Below, one piece after another: positions 44,696 to 52,853 of a stretch of 64,000 nt of DNA. The notes under the pieces are model-generated. The model was given only the letters and a program-made list of their open reading frames with translations. It searched no databases and was not told the origin of the DNA. The DNA is taken from positions 89,671 to 153,670 of the forward strand of contig JAKSLJ010000003.1 of the NCBI GenBank assembly GCA_024401275.1, in the 5' to 3' direction. Origin of the DNA: Bacteroidaceae bacterium. Its GTDB lineage: Bacteria; Bacteroidota; Bacteroidia; Bacteroidales; Bacteroidaceae. The stretch's first letter is position 1. Each line of letters starts with the position of its first letter. The position numbers and the translations under genes are program-made.

Positions 44696-45451
44696 TTATA
44701 TGTAGATTCCGAGACGGAATAGGTAATAATTACACTTCGACTTATAATCCTTGAGCATATTTCCAAAACCACGCTGGTAAGTCATATCAAGAAAGAAGCG
44801 ATAGCAATACAGGGCGACACCAATATTCACTCCGTAATCCAACGCATTCGTTTCAAACATGTCGTCTAAATCTTCTTTCAGAGGATAATAGGTATCATCG
44901 TCAAAACTATGAGTATAGTCAAAGCTGGCAAATGCGCCGCAATGCGCATCAAGAGCGAAAGGACCATTCACCCAGTTGATGCCAAACTGAAGAGGCTCCA
45001 GTTTAATGCTATGTGCAGAATAGTCGATATAATGTTTCTTTTGCTCATAAAGATTCGGATTATATGGCTCTTTTACAAGATCCTCATCTCTGGAGAATCC
45101 TCTTGAAGAGACGCCTATCTCCGGCATATAAAAGACTTTTGTTCCACCATTTCTGTCACTGAAACCTCCGAACATCATTCCTACTGAAACATCATAGCCA
45201 ATATAAGTGTCCCTGCCCAGATTTCCACCAACAAGGCTTGGACCGGCTTTGATGACTATAGGATTCTCTGATTCAAAGCATTCTGCAGGACGGTACCATA
45301 TTTCGTGTTCTACATTACGACCGTAAATATCCCTGTCCTTCCATCTTGTTACATGAGTACTATCAGAGCCCGTGATCTGTGCACTTGCCGTACTTGTTCC
45401 TGCTACCGTCATCAACAGCAGCATGAGATAATTCTTAATATTCCTTTTCAT
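44696..45451 (-). CDS. Secreted outer-membrane-like beta-barrel protein, unknown function
   Basis: 251 residues with signal peptide MKRNIKNYLMLLLMTVAGTSTASAQ. The mature chain has alternating hydrophobic strands (IKAGPSLVGGNLGRDTYIGYDVSVGMMFGGF, IGVALYCYRFFLDMTYQRGF) and ends in an aromatic strand, fitting an outer-membrane barrel of the OMP_b-brl type. The upstream DNA and the signal-peptide codons are near-identical to those of the Sel1 gene at 47031. Confidence 0.7.
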   Translation of the reverse strand: MKRNIKNYLMLLLMTVAGTSTASAQITGSDSTHVTRWKDRDIYGRNVEHEIWYRPAECFESENPIVIKAGPSLVGGNLGRDTYIGYDVSVGMMFGGFSDRNGGTKVFYMPEIGVSSRGFSRDEDLVKEPYNPNLYEQKKHYIDYSAHSIKLEPLQFGINWVNGPFALDAHCGAFASFDYTHSFDDDTYYPLKEDLDDMFETNALDYGVNIGVALYCYRFFLDMTYQRGFGNMLKDYKSKCNYYLFRLGIYI

Positions 45452-45511
45452 GATATTTTGGTGTTTTTTTATTTGTTATTATATAGATGTTGTCCTTCTG
45501 GAGTTTTGGAA

Positions 45512-45622
45512 TTGGAAATGACGCCCCATGGTCGTTAAACTGACGCAGAAGCATGTATAGTTTTTCCAAATTCGCTTACTAACGACGCCATGGGACGTCG
45601 TTTCCACAAAGAGGCATCTTAA
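45512..45622. mobile_element. MITE-like inverted-repeat element, copy 2
   Basis: Inverted repeats with TTGGAAATGACGCCCCATGG (45512-45531) and TAACGACGCCATGGGACGTCGTTTCCA (45580-45606) match the copy at 4147-4273. The left arm lacks four bases of the copy 1 arm (GGCGTCG reads GGTCG). The common tail GGCATCTTAA is at 45613-45622. It lies between two divergent-looking but same-strand genes. Confidence 0.65.
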
Positions 45623-45672
45623 GCCAAAAGGGACAATTCATATATAGTTGCCAAAAAGAAAAATTGTGCCTG

Positions 45673-47031
45673 TTATTTCTTTGATTGCATCTCCTTGAGT
45701 GCCTCAGCAGCTTTCGTGTGGCCTTGGTCGGCAGCCATCTTGAACAATTTCAATGCCTGCTCTGCATTCTTCTCAACGCCATCGCCTTTGGCAAAGGCGA
45801 TGCCCAGGTTGTATTGCGCTACGGCATGTCCTTGGTCAGCAGCTCTTGCCCACAATTGCACAGCTTCGGCATAGGATCCTTTGCGGGCATAAAGGTCGCC
45901 AACCTTGTATAGCGCGTCAGGGTGTCCTTGCTCAGCCGCTTTTGCCCACCAGTGGAGCGCATCTGTTGCGGATGGCTTCACGCCCTTTCCATTGGCATAG
46001 CAGTCTCCCAAAGCATCCTGCGCAACCGCAAATCCTTGTTCAGCCGCTTTTGTCCACCATTTTACAGCTTCAGTCATGTTCTGCTTCTCTGAATAAATCT
46101 CGCCGAGACGATGTTCTGCCAGTGCCATACTGCTTTCAGCAGCTTTCAGATACCACTTAATTGCCTCAGTGTCGGATTTCTTCACGCCATCGCCAAACCT
46201 ATAGCATTCTCCGAGGCTGCATTGTCCAGGAGCATATCCCTTTTGGGCAGACTTCTCGAACCATTTCACGGCTTCCTTTTCCGATTTCTTCACCCCGCTA
46301 CCATTGAAATGAAGGAGTCCAAGATTGTGCATTGCCTCTGCATTTCCCTGTCCAGCAGCAAGTTCAAGCAGCCTGAATGCTTCTGGATAAGACTGCTCCA
46401 CGCCATTGCCTTGTGCATAGCAGATTCCAAGAGCGCATCTCGCCTGAGCGTCACCCTTCTCCGCAGCTTTAGCATACCATTTCACAGCATCTGTCATGGA
46501 CTGCTCAACTCCCACGCCATTGGCATACATGTATCCGACGTTGTATTGTCCCGGCGCAATGCCTGCGTTTCCTGCTTTGGTAAACAATTCCATCGCTTTC
46601 GTATAAGACTGCGTTACGCCCTTTCCGTTCGCGTATAGCAGTCCAAGATTGAACATAGCCTTTGAATTCTTTTGTTCGGCAGCCTTAGCGTACCATTTGG
46701 CGGCTTCCTCATATGATTTTGTCACGCCATTGCCACGTTCGTAACATACTCCCAAAGCAAACTGCGCATCTACATGCCCTTGATTGGCAGCCTTCTTCAA
46801 CCAAATTACACCTTCGCTATGTGAATATGAGACGACTTGATCCGCAAGCAGCCCTATTCCCATCATGTATTGCGACTCTTTATCGCCACGAGATGCACGG
46901 TCATGGATGTCCTGGGCAAGGGCTGCTGCCTGACGATAGTCATCAAAATCATAATACTGCGCACTTGCCGTACCTGCTCCTGCAACTGTCATCAACAGCA
47001 GTATGAAGAAATGCTTAATAGTTTTTTTCAT
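45673..47031 (-). CDS. Secreted Sel1-repeat protein
   Basis: 452 residues. Signal peptide MKKTIKHFFILLLMTVAGAGTASAQ, then about 11 Sel1 (SEL1-like TPR) repeats of 36 residues, each with G(H/D)xxAQxxLGxxYxxGxGVxxSxxEAxKWxxKAAEQ, and a shorter twelfth. These solenoids mediate protein-protein contacts. The signal peptide shows export. Near-identical 5' region to the barrel-like gene at 45451. Confidence 0.88.
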   Translation of the reverse strand: MKKTIKHFFILLLMTVAGAGTASAQYYDFDDYRQAAALAQDIHDRASRGDKESQYMMGIGLLADQVVSYSHSEGVIWLKKAANQGHVDAQFALGVCYERGNGVTKSYEEAAKWYAKAAEQKNSKAMFNLGLLYANGKGVTQSYTKAMELFTKAGNAGIAPGQYNVGYMYANGVGVEQSMTDAVKWYAKAAEKGDAQARCALGICYAQGNGVEQSYPEAFRLLELAAGQGNAEAMHNLGLLHFNGSGVKKSEKEAVKWFEKSAQKGYAPGQCSLGECYRFGDGVKKSDTEAIKWYLKAAESSMALAEHRLGEIYSEKQNMTEAVKWWTKAAEQGFAVAQDALGDCYANGKGVKPSATDALHWWAKAAEQGHPDALYKVGDLYARKGSYAEAVQLWARAADQGHAVAQYNLGIAFAKGDGVEKNAEQALKLFKMAADQGHTKAAEALKEMQSKK

Positions 47032-47072
47032 GATATTTTAGTGTTTTTTATCTACATCATGGGAGAACAATC

Positions 47073-48074
47073 TTATTCCCCATTCACGAGTACTTCCTTG
47101 ATAGAGTATTTCTTGCCATCATTGACTGTATAGAAATCGTCAATGAGCCAGTTGCCGCCGATGTTCTTGACAACAACGGTTACCGTATTGTACTCATCAT
47201 TCTCCTGAAGCAAAGTGACCTTGACTTCTGCCACTTCACCAGACTTCATAGAGGCGTCTTTTATGCGATAGGATACGCCGGTATCATCCTGTGTCCAAAG
47301 CCAATAGTCGAATTCTATCGGTCCGAGTTCTCCTTCTGGCACAGCGTCAAGTGCTTTCTTCAATGCGGTCTTGAACTGTGGGGTGCAGAACTTCTCTGTA
47401 GCGTCGCTGTAGAGCTGATGGCGTGGGTTGGCACAGATGTCCTTGTAGGCTTTATCAACCAATGCACGAGGTTCACTCGCAAGTTTTGAAGTGATGTCTG
47501 TCTGAACATCAGTAACCTTTTGTGTAACAGGCTGATTCTTGACAGTTCCACTGATAGTGCGGTCGGCTGTCTTGATGGTTACAGACTGCAATCCAGCCTT
47601 GCCTTGAGGAACCGATAGGAGATAAATGAAACGAGTGTCGTCACCACTCTGCAAGGCATTCTTCACATCTGTAAGATCATTATAGTAACCGATGAGCTTT
47701 GGCGATGCGCCTTCTTCTTCCATCATGACATTCTTGCATGTGCCGTCCGGCATATCAAGCGAAAGGAACTGGGCACTCTGTGCTTTATGGTCTGCCGACT
47801 CCACAGTGATGTCAGAGATGCGATCGACACATCCTTCTGGATACGGGCGGACGCTCATGCCGACCGATTTCTTGTGGACAGGAGTCACACCAACCTGCAT
47901 GAGGTAGTAGTCACGGTTGGAAGGCATAACCTTCTTTCTATCGCCTACGCTATTCAGAAGCACTTTCTGCATCGATACATCATTGATTCTATAATCTACA
48001 TATTGCTTCTTTGAGCATCCTGTAAGGAGCACTGCTGATAGAGCAAGAGCTGCTCCAATAAATATGTTTTTCAT
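47073..48074 (-). CDS. Lipoprotein with C-terminal DUF3828-like domain
   Basis: 333 residues. MKNIFIGAALALSAVLLTGC ends in a lipobox (Cys20). The N-terminal half is a beta-rich domain (RINDVSMQKVLL...DYYLMQVGVTP). The C-terminal half (about 200-330) resembles DUF3828: ALVDKAYKDICANPRHQLYSDATEKFCTPQFKTALKKA...FDYWLWTQDD...NWLIDDF. Role unknown. First of a run of secreted-protein genes on this strand. Confidence 0.7.
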   Translation of the reverse strand: MKNIFIGAALALSAVLLTGCSKKQYVDYRINDVSMQKVLLNSVGDRKKVMPSNRDYYLMQVGVTPVHKKSVGMSVRPYPEGCVDRISDITVESADHKAQSAQFLSLDMPDGTCKNVMMEEEGASPKLIGYYNDLTDVKNALQSGDDTRFIYLLSVPQGKAGLQSVTIKTADRTISGTVKNQPVTQKVTDVQTDITSKLASEPRALVDKAYKDICANPRHQLYSDATEKFCTPQFKTALKKALDAVPEGELGPIEFDYWLWTQDDTGVSYRIKDASMKSGEVAEVKVTLLQENDEYNTVTVVVKNIGGNWLIDDFYTVNDGKKYSIKEVLVNGE

Positions 48075-48109
48075 TTCAGGGAGGTTTTTGTTATTCTATT
48101 ATTACTTTT

Positions 48110-48179
48110 GTAGGGCGAGGATTTCCGAGCCGCCAATTTGTTTTGTACGGCGAATACGGCTCGGAAATCCTCGCCCTAC
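48110..48179. repeat. Perfect 23-bp inverted repeat
   Basis: Arms at 48110-48132 and 48157-48179 are perfect reverse complements (GTAGGGCGAGGATTTCCGAG... and ...CTCGGAAATCCTCGCCCTAC), with a 24-nt loop. It lies between two minus-strand genes. No coding or terminator T run, so a mobile palindrome (REP/MITE) or transcript end is likely. Confidence 0.7.
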
Positions 48180-48188
48180 TACACCATT

Positions 48189-48776
48189 TTATTCCTTTGG
48201 CAATAGTTTCTTGGCATCTGCATCAGAAAGCTTGATATCCTGCTTGCAGATAGTCAGAGTGTTTGTACGAACGACAGACTTCTCGTAGTTCTTCTCATTG
48301 ACCTTGTTGGCATTGACGCCTTCCTTCAACTGCTCATCGTATGAGAGAGAATATACGAGAGTGCTGTTGACGAACTTCATGTAAACGCAAGAAGAGAAGT
48401 CGTCGAAGATGAAATCGTCGTTGATATGGCGTCCCATGGAATAGCTGTAGGTAACGAAACCATCCTTCATGACTTCGTATGCACCATTGTTTGACGCCAA
48501 GTCAGAGAACTCTGCCACGTACTTGCCATCGTGAACAGAGGCTATCATGATGATTCCTATTCCACTTGCAGCAGGCTGATAGGCGAAGATCTCGTCGTGT
48601 CCGTCCTTGTCCACATCTTGGAATTTGACTATCACATCAGAATCAAATTCCATGCCCACTTCATCCTGCCATAAGGCAGCTATTTCCTTCAATTCCGTCG
48701 GAGTGGCTTCCCTCTCCTGAGCAGAAGCCGTAAGCATTGCCATAAGCAAAGCTGTGAGTATAAAGAACTTTTTCAT
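48189..48776 (-). CDS. Secreted protein of unknown function
   Basis: 195 residues from the ATG at 48776, chosen because MKKFFILTALLMAMLTASAQ is a complete signal peptide; an in-frame ATG at 48791 would add only MDEIN, which is also the end of the upstream gene. DVDKDGHDEIFAYQPAA looks like an FG-GAP or EF-hand-type Asp-rich loop (about 55-65). No enzyme motif. Overlaps or abuts the gene at 48779. Confidence 0.65.
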   Translation of the reverse strand: MKKFFILTALLMAMLTASAQEREATPTELKEIAALWQDEVGMEFDSDVIVKFQDVDKDGHDEIFAYQPAASGIGIIMIASVHDGKYVAEFSDLASNNGAYEVMKDGFVTYSYSMGRHINDDFIFDDFSSCVYMKFVNSTLVYSLSYDEQLKEGVNANKVNEKNYEKSVVRTNTLTICKQDIKLSDADAKKLLPKE

Positions 48777-48778
48777 AT

Positions 48779-49468
48779 TTATCTCATCCATTCTGAGATG
48801 GTCTCAGCCTTATTGTACTTTGTCTGTGGAATGTATTTTATCGAGCTTCCATTGCCCCAACCTACTCTGCTATCCACTACAACGCAGTCGCTAAAGATGT
48901 TAAAACTTGATACGTAAGGAACAGAGCAGAAGTGGTAGCCGCCACCATCAGGCACTACATTGAAGTATTCCTTAAGCTTCTCCAGACGCTTACCGCTACG
49001 GTCAGACTGAATATACTGGATGAGCAGCATTGCCATATCATTGTTGAGGTAGAGTATAGGCTTGCCAGTGTCGGCATATGGACGGATGGAAGTTGATTCC
49101 AGCTCATCTGCCTTGTATTTATCTGTCTGTGGCCTACGATTGCCCAGCTCGCCAGAATGTTTGGTCACAGGAAGATCGCACTGCAGAACGGTGTACTTGC
49201 TGTTCTCATTGTAACGCTCAACATAGCCGTTACCCTTGCTCAGGTCGGCAACAGCCTGATTAGTCAGTTCGTTCATGGCTTCGTTTTTGGCTATTTCAGC
49301 CTCTTTGGCAGACCATGCAATCCAATTTGCCATGAAAGCATCGAAGTTCTTGTCCGTAATCTTTTCAAGGCTTCCGAGGAAATCCTGTGCCATAGCACGC
49401 TGCTGGAATGCACTTGTCATCAGCATTGCCATTGCCATGAGGCAAAGTTTTAAAGTGAAATGCTTCAT
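48779..49468 (-). CDS. Secreted protein of unknown function
   Basis: 229 residues with signal peptide MKHFTLKLCLMAMAMLMTSAFQQRAMAQ. The mature part has two helices (AWSAKEAEIAKNEAMNELTNQAVADL), then a beta region with YLNNDMAMLLIQYIQSDRSGKRLEKLKEYFNV and a Cys pair. No recognised family. Probably co-transcribed with the gene at 48776, whose start is 2 bp downstream. Confidence 0.65.
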   Translation of the reverse strand: MKHFTLKLCLMAMAMLMTSAFQQRAMAQDFLGSLEKITDKNFDAFMANWIAWSAKEAEIAKNEAMNELTNQAVADLSKGNGYVERYNENSKYTVLQCDLPVTKHSGELGNRRPQTDKYKADELESTSIRPYADTGKPILYLNNDMAMLLIQYIQSDRSGKRLEKLKEYFNVVPDGGGYHFCSVPYVSSFNIFSDCVVVDSRVGWGNGSSIKYIPQTKYNKAETISEWMR

Positions 49469-49490
49469 ATCGTTTTTGGTTTTATAAGGT

Positions 49491-49940
49491 TTATTTGGTT
49501 GAAATGTTGTTTATTCTTTCAAAGACGAGTTTCGTACCGTCGGAGAGAGTCATCACAAACTTGCTTGCAGATTCAAAAACATAGCTCCCTGTATAGGGCT
49601 TGAGTTCCACTTTCTTCATTGTGACTTCAAACTCACCGCCTTTCTTGGTCCATTCCACCCCGCTGTCGTCAAGGATACCATCAGAAAAGACTGCGGACTT
49701 GCCATTGCTTGCTTCATGCACATAACAAATAAAGCCATTGCGAACTTCCCAATAGGTAGTAACATCCTGCTTCATGTTGATGGTGTTCTTATCGACTATC
49801 TTGGTTACCAAACACCAATTTCCGACGAATTTCTGATCAATGGCATTGGCTGCAGCCTCGTCATGTTCACTGCAACTATTGGCTTGGCAAACGGTCATCA
49901 GGACTATTGCCGCGAAGAAGTAAAGGAATCTCTTGAACAT
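49491..49940 (-). CDS. Small secreted or lipoprotein, lipocalin-like fold possible
   Basis: 149 residues from the ATG at 49940. A frame to 50042 is rejected because its first 34 codons cover the promoter (49979-49986). MFKRFLYFFAAIVLMTVCQANSCSEHDE is a signal sequence with possible lipobox Cys18. The mature part has a KFVGNWCLVTKIVDKNT start and repeated beta strands (WEVRNGFICYV, GEFEVTMKKVELK, GSYVFESASKFVMTLSDGTKLVFERI), as in lipocalin-like proteins of this phylum. It is the first gene on this strand of the secreted cluster. Confidence 0.7.
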   Translation of the reverse strand: MFKRFLYFFAAIVLMTVCQANSCSEHDEAAANAIDQKFVGNWCLVTKIVDKNTINMKQDVTTYWEVRNGFICYVHEASNGKSAVFSDGILDDSGVEWTKKGGEFEVTMKKVELKPYTGSYVFESASKFVMTLSDGTKLVFERINNISTK

Positions 49941-49978
49941 AAGTAAGCGTAAAAATATTAGATATATTAATTTTTGCG

Positions 49979-49986
49979 CAAAGGTA
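49979..49986 (-). promoter_or_regulatory. -7 element of the secreted cluster
   Basis: Minus strand TACCTTTG (49986-49979), 39 bp before the ATG at 49940. No good -33 box was found. Confidence 0.5.
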
Positions 49987-50112
49987 ACGAAAAACACCTT
50001 GTGTGTTGTGGTATTTTGTGTGGTATTTCGCAAACGCACCACAAAAAGGATTAAAGCGTTCTAATATTCAAAAGAATAGCAGGAGATATGGTGCTTGGGG
50101 CACAAAACAGAA

Positions 50113-50142
50113 ATGGCGTAGGTCGGCAAAGACCTACGCCAT
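50113..50142. terminator. Hairpin after the carboxyltransferase gene
   Basis: Perfect 12-bp arms ATGGCGTAGGTC (50113-50124) and GACCTACGCCAT (50131-50142), 6-nt loop, 38 bp past the stop of the minus-strand gene at 50181. An alternating A/T stretch (50146-50162) precedes it on the minus strand, but no T run follows, so it may be a mobile palindrome instead. Confidence 0.5.
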
Positions 50143-50180
50143 ACATTATTATATATATATTATGTTATGTCTGTGTAATC

Positions 50181-51929
50181 TTACACCTTCATGAGTGAAG
50201 CGAGCTTTGTGCCGCGAGTAACTTTCTGTCCCTGCTTTACGCACACCTCGTCGAGCTTGCCGGCGAACGGAATCTGCACTGGGCACATCTCGCCCCAAGA
50301 GGTGAGGATGTAGCAGAATGGCTGACCAACCTCGTACTTTGTGCCAACGAGTGGCTCGATGCAATCGTGGAGAACACACTCTGTAGCGAACTCAAAGTAG
50401 ATCTGACCTGACTGGATGGCACCAAGGTCGTAGTAAGCCTTGCCTCCAACACCGCCCTGCTGTGCCTTCTCCTCGCGAATCTTCTTGCAGTCTGCGAGGA
50501 AGTTCTCCTTAGCCTTGCCGCTCTTGTAGTTGCGATACTGCTCTGGGTGCATGGCGAGCTCGTAGAGTTCCTCATCGTCCTGACCACGATCCCAACCGTT
50601 TTCTTCCATCTCCTTGATGAAGTCTGGGAGTGCGTTCTTGAGAAGTGTGTGTGGGTCAGCGTCAGTGAACTCGCGTCCCTGCTCCTTAGCCATCTGAACG
50701 AGTTCCGGTGCAATCTCACCAGGAATCTTACCAGACTTACCGAGAATCATACCCCACATTGAGTCGTCCATCATGGCGAAGCGTCCCTTGCCCTGTGCCA
50801 TAGTGAGGAGGTTCATGAGAGCGATGTTCTTGACATACTGTGAGAATGGTGTTACGAGTGGTGGGTAACCAACGCGTGGCCATACATATTCTACCTCATT
50901 GAAGAGCTTCACGAGCATTTCGTCAGAAGTGTATTCCTTCTCGCCCTTCTTCTTGAGGATATTGTTGATTGCTGAATGGATGCCGGCAAGGTCTGCCATC
51001 ATTGAACCCATCATACCGCCAGGGAGACCGCAACCGAGAAGGAGCGATGACATGTGCTTGTTGCCTGGGTTGATGAAGAGTCCGAGCCAGTCGTCGATGA
51101 ACTCCTGAGTGAGCGAACGAGCCTGCATGTAGGCGTTCATGTTGATGTCCTTCACCTCGAAGCCTTCGTTCTTGAGCATGCTCTGAACTGAGATGATGTC
51201 TGGGTGAACTTTTCCCCAAGAGAGTGGTTCGATGGCTGTATCGATTACGTCAGCACCATTGTTGCAGACCTCGAGGATGGAAGCCATTGAGAGACCAGGA
51301 CCAGAGTGTCCGTGATATTGGATGATGATGTCAGGCCACTTTGTCTTGATGGCCTTGGTAAGTGCACCGAGCATTGCAGGCTGACCGATACCAGCCATAT
51401 CCTTCAAGCAGATTTCCTCAGCGCCTGCCTCAACAACCTGCTCAGCGATGCCCATGTAGTAATCTACCGTGTGGACAGGAGATGTCGTGATACAGAGGGT
51501 AGCCTGTGGTGTCATGCCGGCAGCCTTAGCCCACTTGATGGAAGGAATGATGTTGCGAACATCATTGAGTCCGCAGAAGATACGAGGAATGTCAACGCCC
51601 TGAGCGTGCTTTACCTTGTACTGTAGTTCGCGAACGTCATCAGGAACCGGGTACATACGGAGTGCGTTCAAACCACGGTCGAGCATGTGTGTCTTTATGC
51701 CCACTTCGTTGAATGGTTTAGTGAATGCACGAACTGCCTGGTTGGGATTTTCACCAGCAAGGAGGTTTACCTGCTCGAAGGCACCGCCGTTTGTCTCTAC
51801 ACGGTCAAAACATCCCATGTCGATGATGGCTGGAGCGACGCGTACAAGCTGATCTTTGAGTGGCTGGAACTTACCTGAAGACTGCCACATGTCACGATAA
51901 ACGAGACTGAACTGAATCTTTTTCTTCAT
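50181..51929 (-). CDS. Biotin-dependent carboxyltransferase-like protein (OadA/PycB family), biotinyl Lys missing
   Basis: 582 residues from the ATG at 51929; a TTG two codons upstream is not preferred. A TIM-barrel carboxyltransferase domain (about 5-300) has IQFSLVYRDMWQSSGKF, MLDRGLNALRMYPVPDD, KDMAGI and the metal-binding HGHSGPG. The conserved PYC_OADA helical region follows (about 300-450). The C-terminus (about 520-582) has the biotinyl fold (GTKYEVGQPFCYILTSWGEM...VQIPFAGKLDEVCVKQGQKVTRGTKLASLM), but the biotin-accepting AMKM is replaced by SWGEM. Related enzymes make or use oxaloacetate or decarboxylate methylmalonyl-CoA. It must rely on another carrier or has lost that step. Strongly expressed by its codon use. 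Confidence 0.8.
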   Translation of the reverse strand: MKKKIQFSLVYRDMWQSSGKFQPLKDQLVRVAPAIIDMGCFDRVETNGGAFEQVNLLAGENPNQAVRAFTKPFNEVGIKTHMLDRGLNALRMYPVPDDVRELQYKVKHAQGVDIPRIFCGLNDVRNIIPSIKWAKAAGMTPQATLCITTSPVHTVDYYMGIAEQVVEAGAEEICLKDMAGIGQPAMLGALTKAIKTKWPDIIIQYHGHSGPGLSMASILEVCNNGADVIDTAIEPLSWGKVHPDIISVQSMLKNEGFEVKDINMNAYMQARSLTQEFIDDWLGLFINPGNKHMSSLLLGCGLPGGMMGSMMADLAGIHSAINNILKKKGEKEYTSDEMLVKLFNEVEYVWPRVGYPPLVTPFSQYVKNIALMNLLTMAQGKGRFAMMDDSMWGMILGKSGKIPGEIAPELVQMAKEQGREFTDADPHTLLKNALPDFIKEMEENGWDRGQDDEELYELAMHPEQYRNYKSGKAKENFLADCKKIREEKAQQGGVGGKAYYDLGAIQSGQIYFEFATECVLHDCIEPLVGTKYEVGQPFCYILTSWGEMCPVQIPFAGKLDEVCVKQGQKVTRGTKLASLMKV

Positions 51930-51965
51930 AGTCAATTGGAGATGACGTTTTTAACTATTTCGCCA

Positions 51966-51973
51966 CAAAATTA
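51966..51973 (-). promoter_or_regulatory. -7 element of the carboxyltransferase gene
   Basis: Minus strand TAATTTTG (51973-51966), 37 bp before the ATG. The -33 position is not clear. Confidence 0.5.
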
Positions 51974-51989
51974 CTAAAAAGATGCAAAT

Positions 51990-52023
51990 TTTGCACTGAA
52001 AATGAGATTATTTTATAACTTTG
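51990..52023 (+). promoter_or_regulatory. Promoter of the lipoprotein gene at 52058
   Basis: TTTG (51990-51993), a 22-bp spacer, TAACTTTG (52016-52023), 35 bp before the ATG. The spacer is slightly long. Confidence 0.5.
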
Positions 52024-52057
52024 CACCGATTTTAGTCAATTAATCAATTTACATCAA

Positions 52058-52825
52058 ATGAGAAATAGCGCAATATTCCTTATTCTGCTCTCCTTGCTGA
52101 CGCTTTTTGCTTGCGGCAAAAGGGAGCATAAACATACAAAAGAGCAACCAAGAAACGCAAAGATTGAACTGAAAGACGGCATGCTCTACGGCTTGGCATG
52201 TGAGGGATGCAACGATACTTTCGTCGTCATAATTCCAACTTACGACCTTGAGGCGAGACCGATGACCTTCAATGTGATGAGTGCCTTCAAGCGCCATAAG
52301 GTTATTGGAAAGCTCGAACCGGGCGACTGGTGTGCTATCCTGCCTAACAAGAAGGACAGCACGATAGCTGACATGGTGATAAACATGGACCTTGTGAAAG
52401 GCAAGTGGGTGCACCTTGTGATGCCGGAGGAAAAGGAAAATGCGAGGGCTATGATCCTGCATGAGAACCCAGACGCGAATGTTGACTCCATAATAAACTC
52501 GTACATGATTCCCGTGGAGCGTGGCTTTGAACTGAAACGACAGGGTAGGGCAGCCACCGTGGGAACGAACTTCCTGGGCAACAATGACCAGGAAAAGCCT
52601 GTAACCTATCCTTCCGGCTCTTCATACGCTTCGTGGAAGGTTGCTTACGGTCAGATAATCTTCTCTGAAGCCGACTCCATCATTGACCCGAAAGATCCGG
52701 ACATGGTGCGCAAGATTCCGAACAAGAACTGCGAACGCGATACCTGCGACCTTGCCATGCTGCTGAAGGATTCGCTTCAGATAAGCTACAAGGGAAAGAT
52801 TTCAAGTTACTATAGGGCGAAATAA
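52058..52825 (+). CDS. Lipoprotein of unknown function
   Basis: 255 residues. MRNSAIFLILLSLLTLFAC ends in a lipobox (Cys19), followed by a basic stretch GKREHKHTKEQ. The mature part is beta-rich (KIELKDGMLYGLACEGCNDTFVVIIPTY) and ends with CERDTCDLAMLLKDSLQISYKGKISSYYR. No recognised family. It is 29 bp before the PAP2 gene. Confidence 0.7.
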   Translation: MRNSAIFLILLSLLTLFACGKREHKHTKEQPRNAKIELKDGMLYGLACEGCNDTFVVIIPTYDLEARPMTFNVMSAFKRHKVIGKLEPGDWCAILPNKKDSTIADMVINMDLVKGKWVHLVMPEEKENARAMILHENPDANVDSIINSYMIPVERGFELKRQGRAATVGTNFLGNNDQEKPVTYPSGSSYASWKVAYGQIIFSEADSIIDPKDPDMVRKIPNKNCERDTCDLAMLLKDSLQISYKGKISSYYRAK

Positions 52826-52853
52826 AAGCCCACCCAAGCGTAAAAATGCCAGA

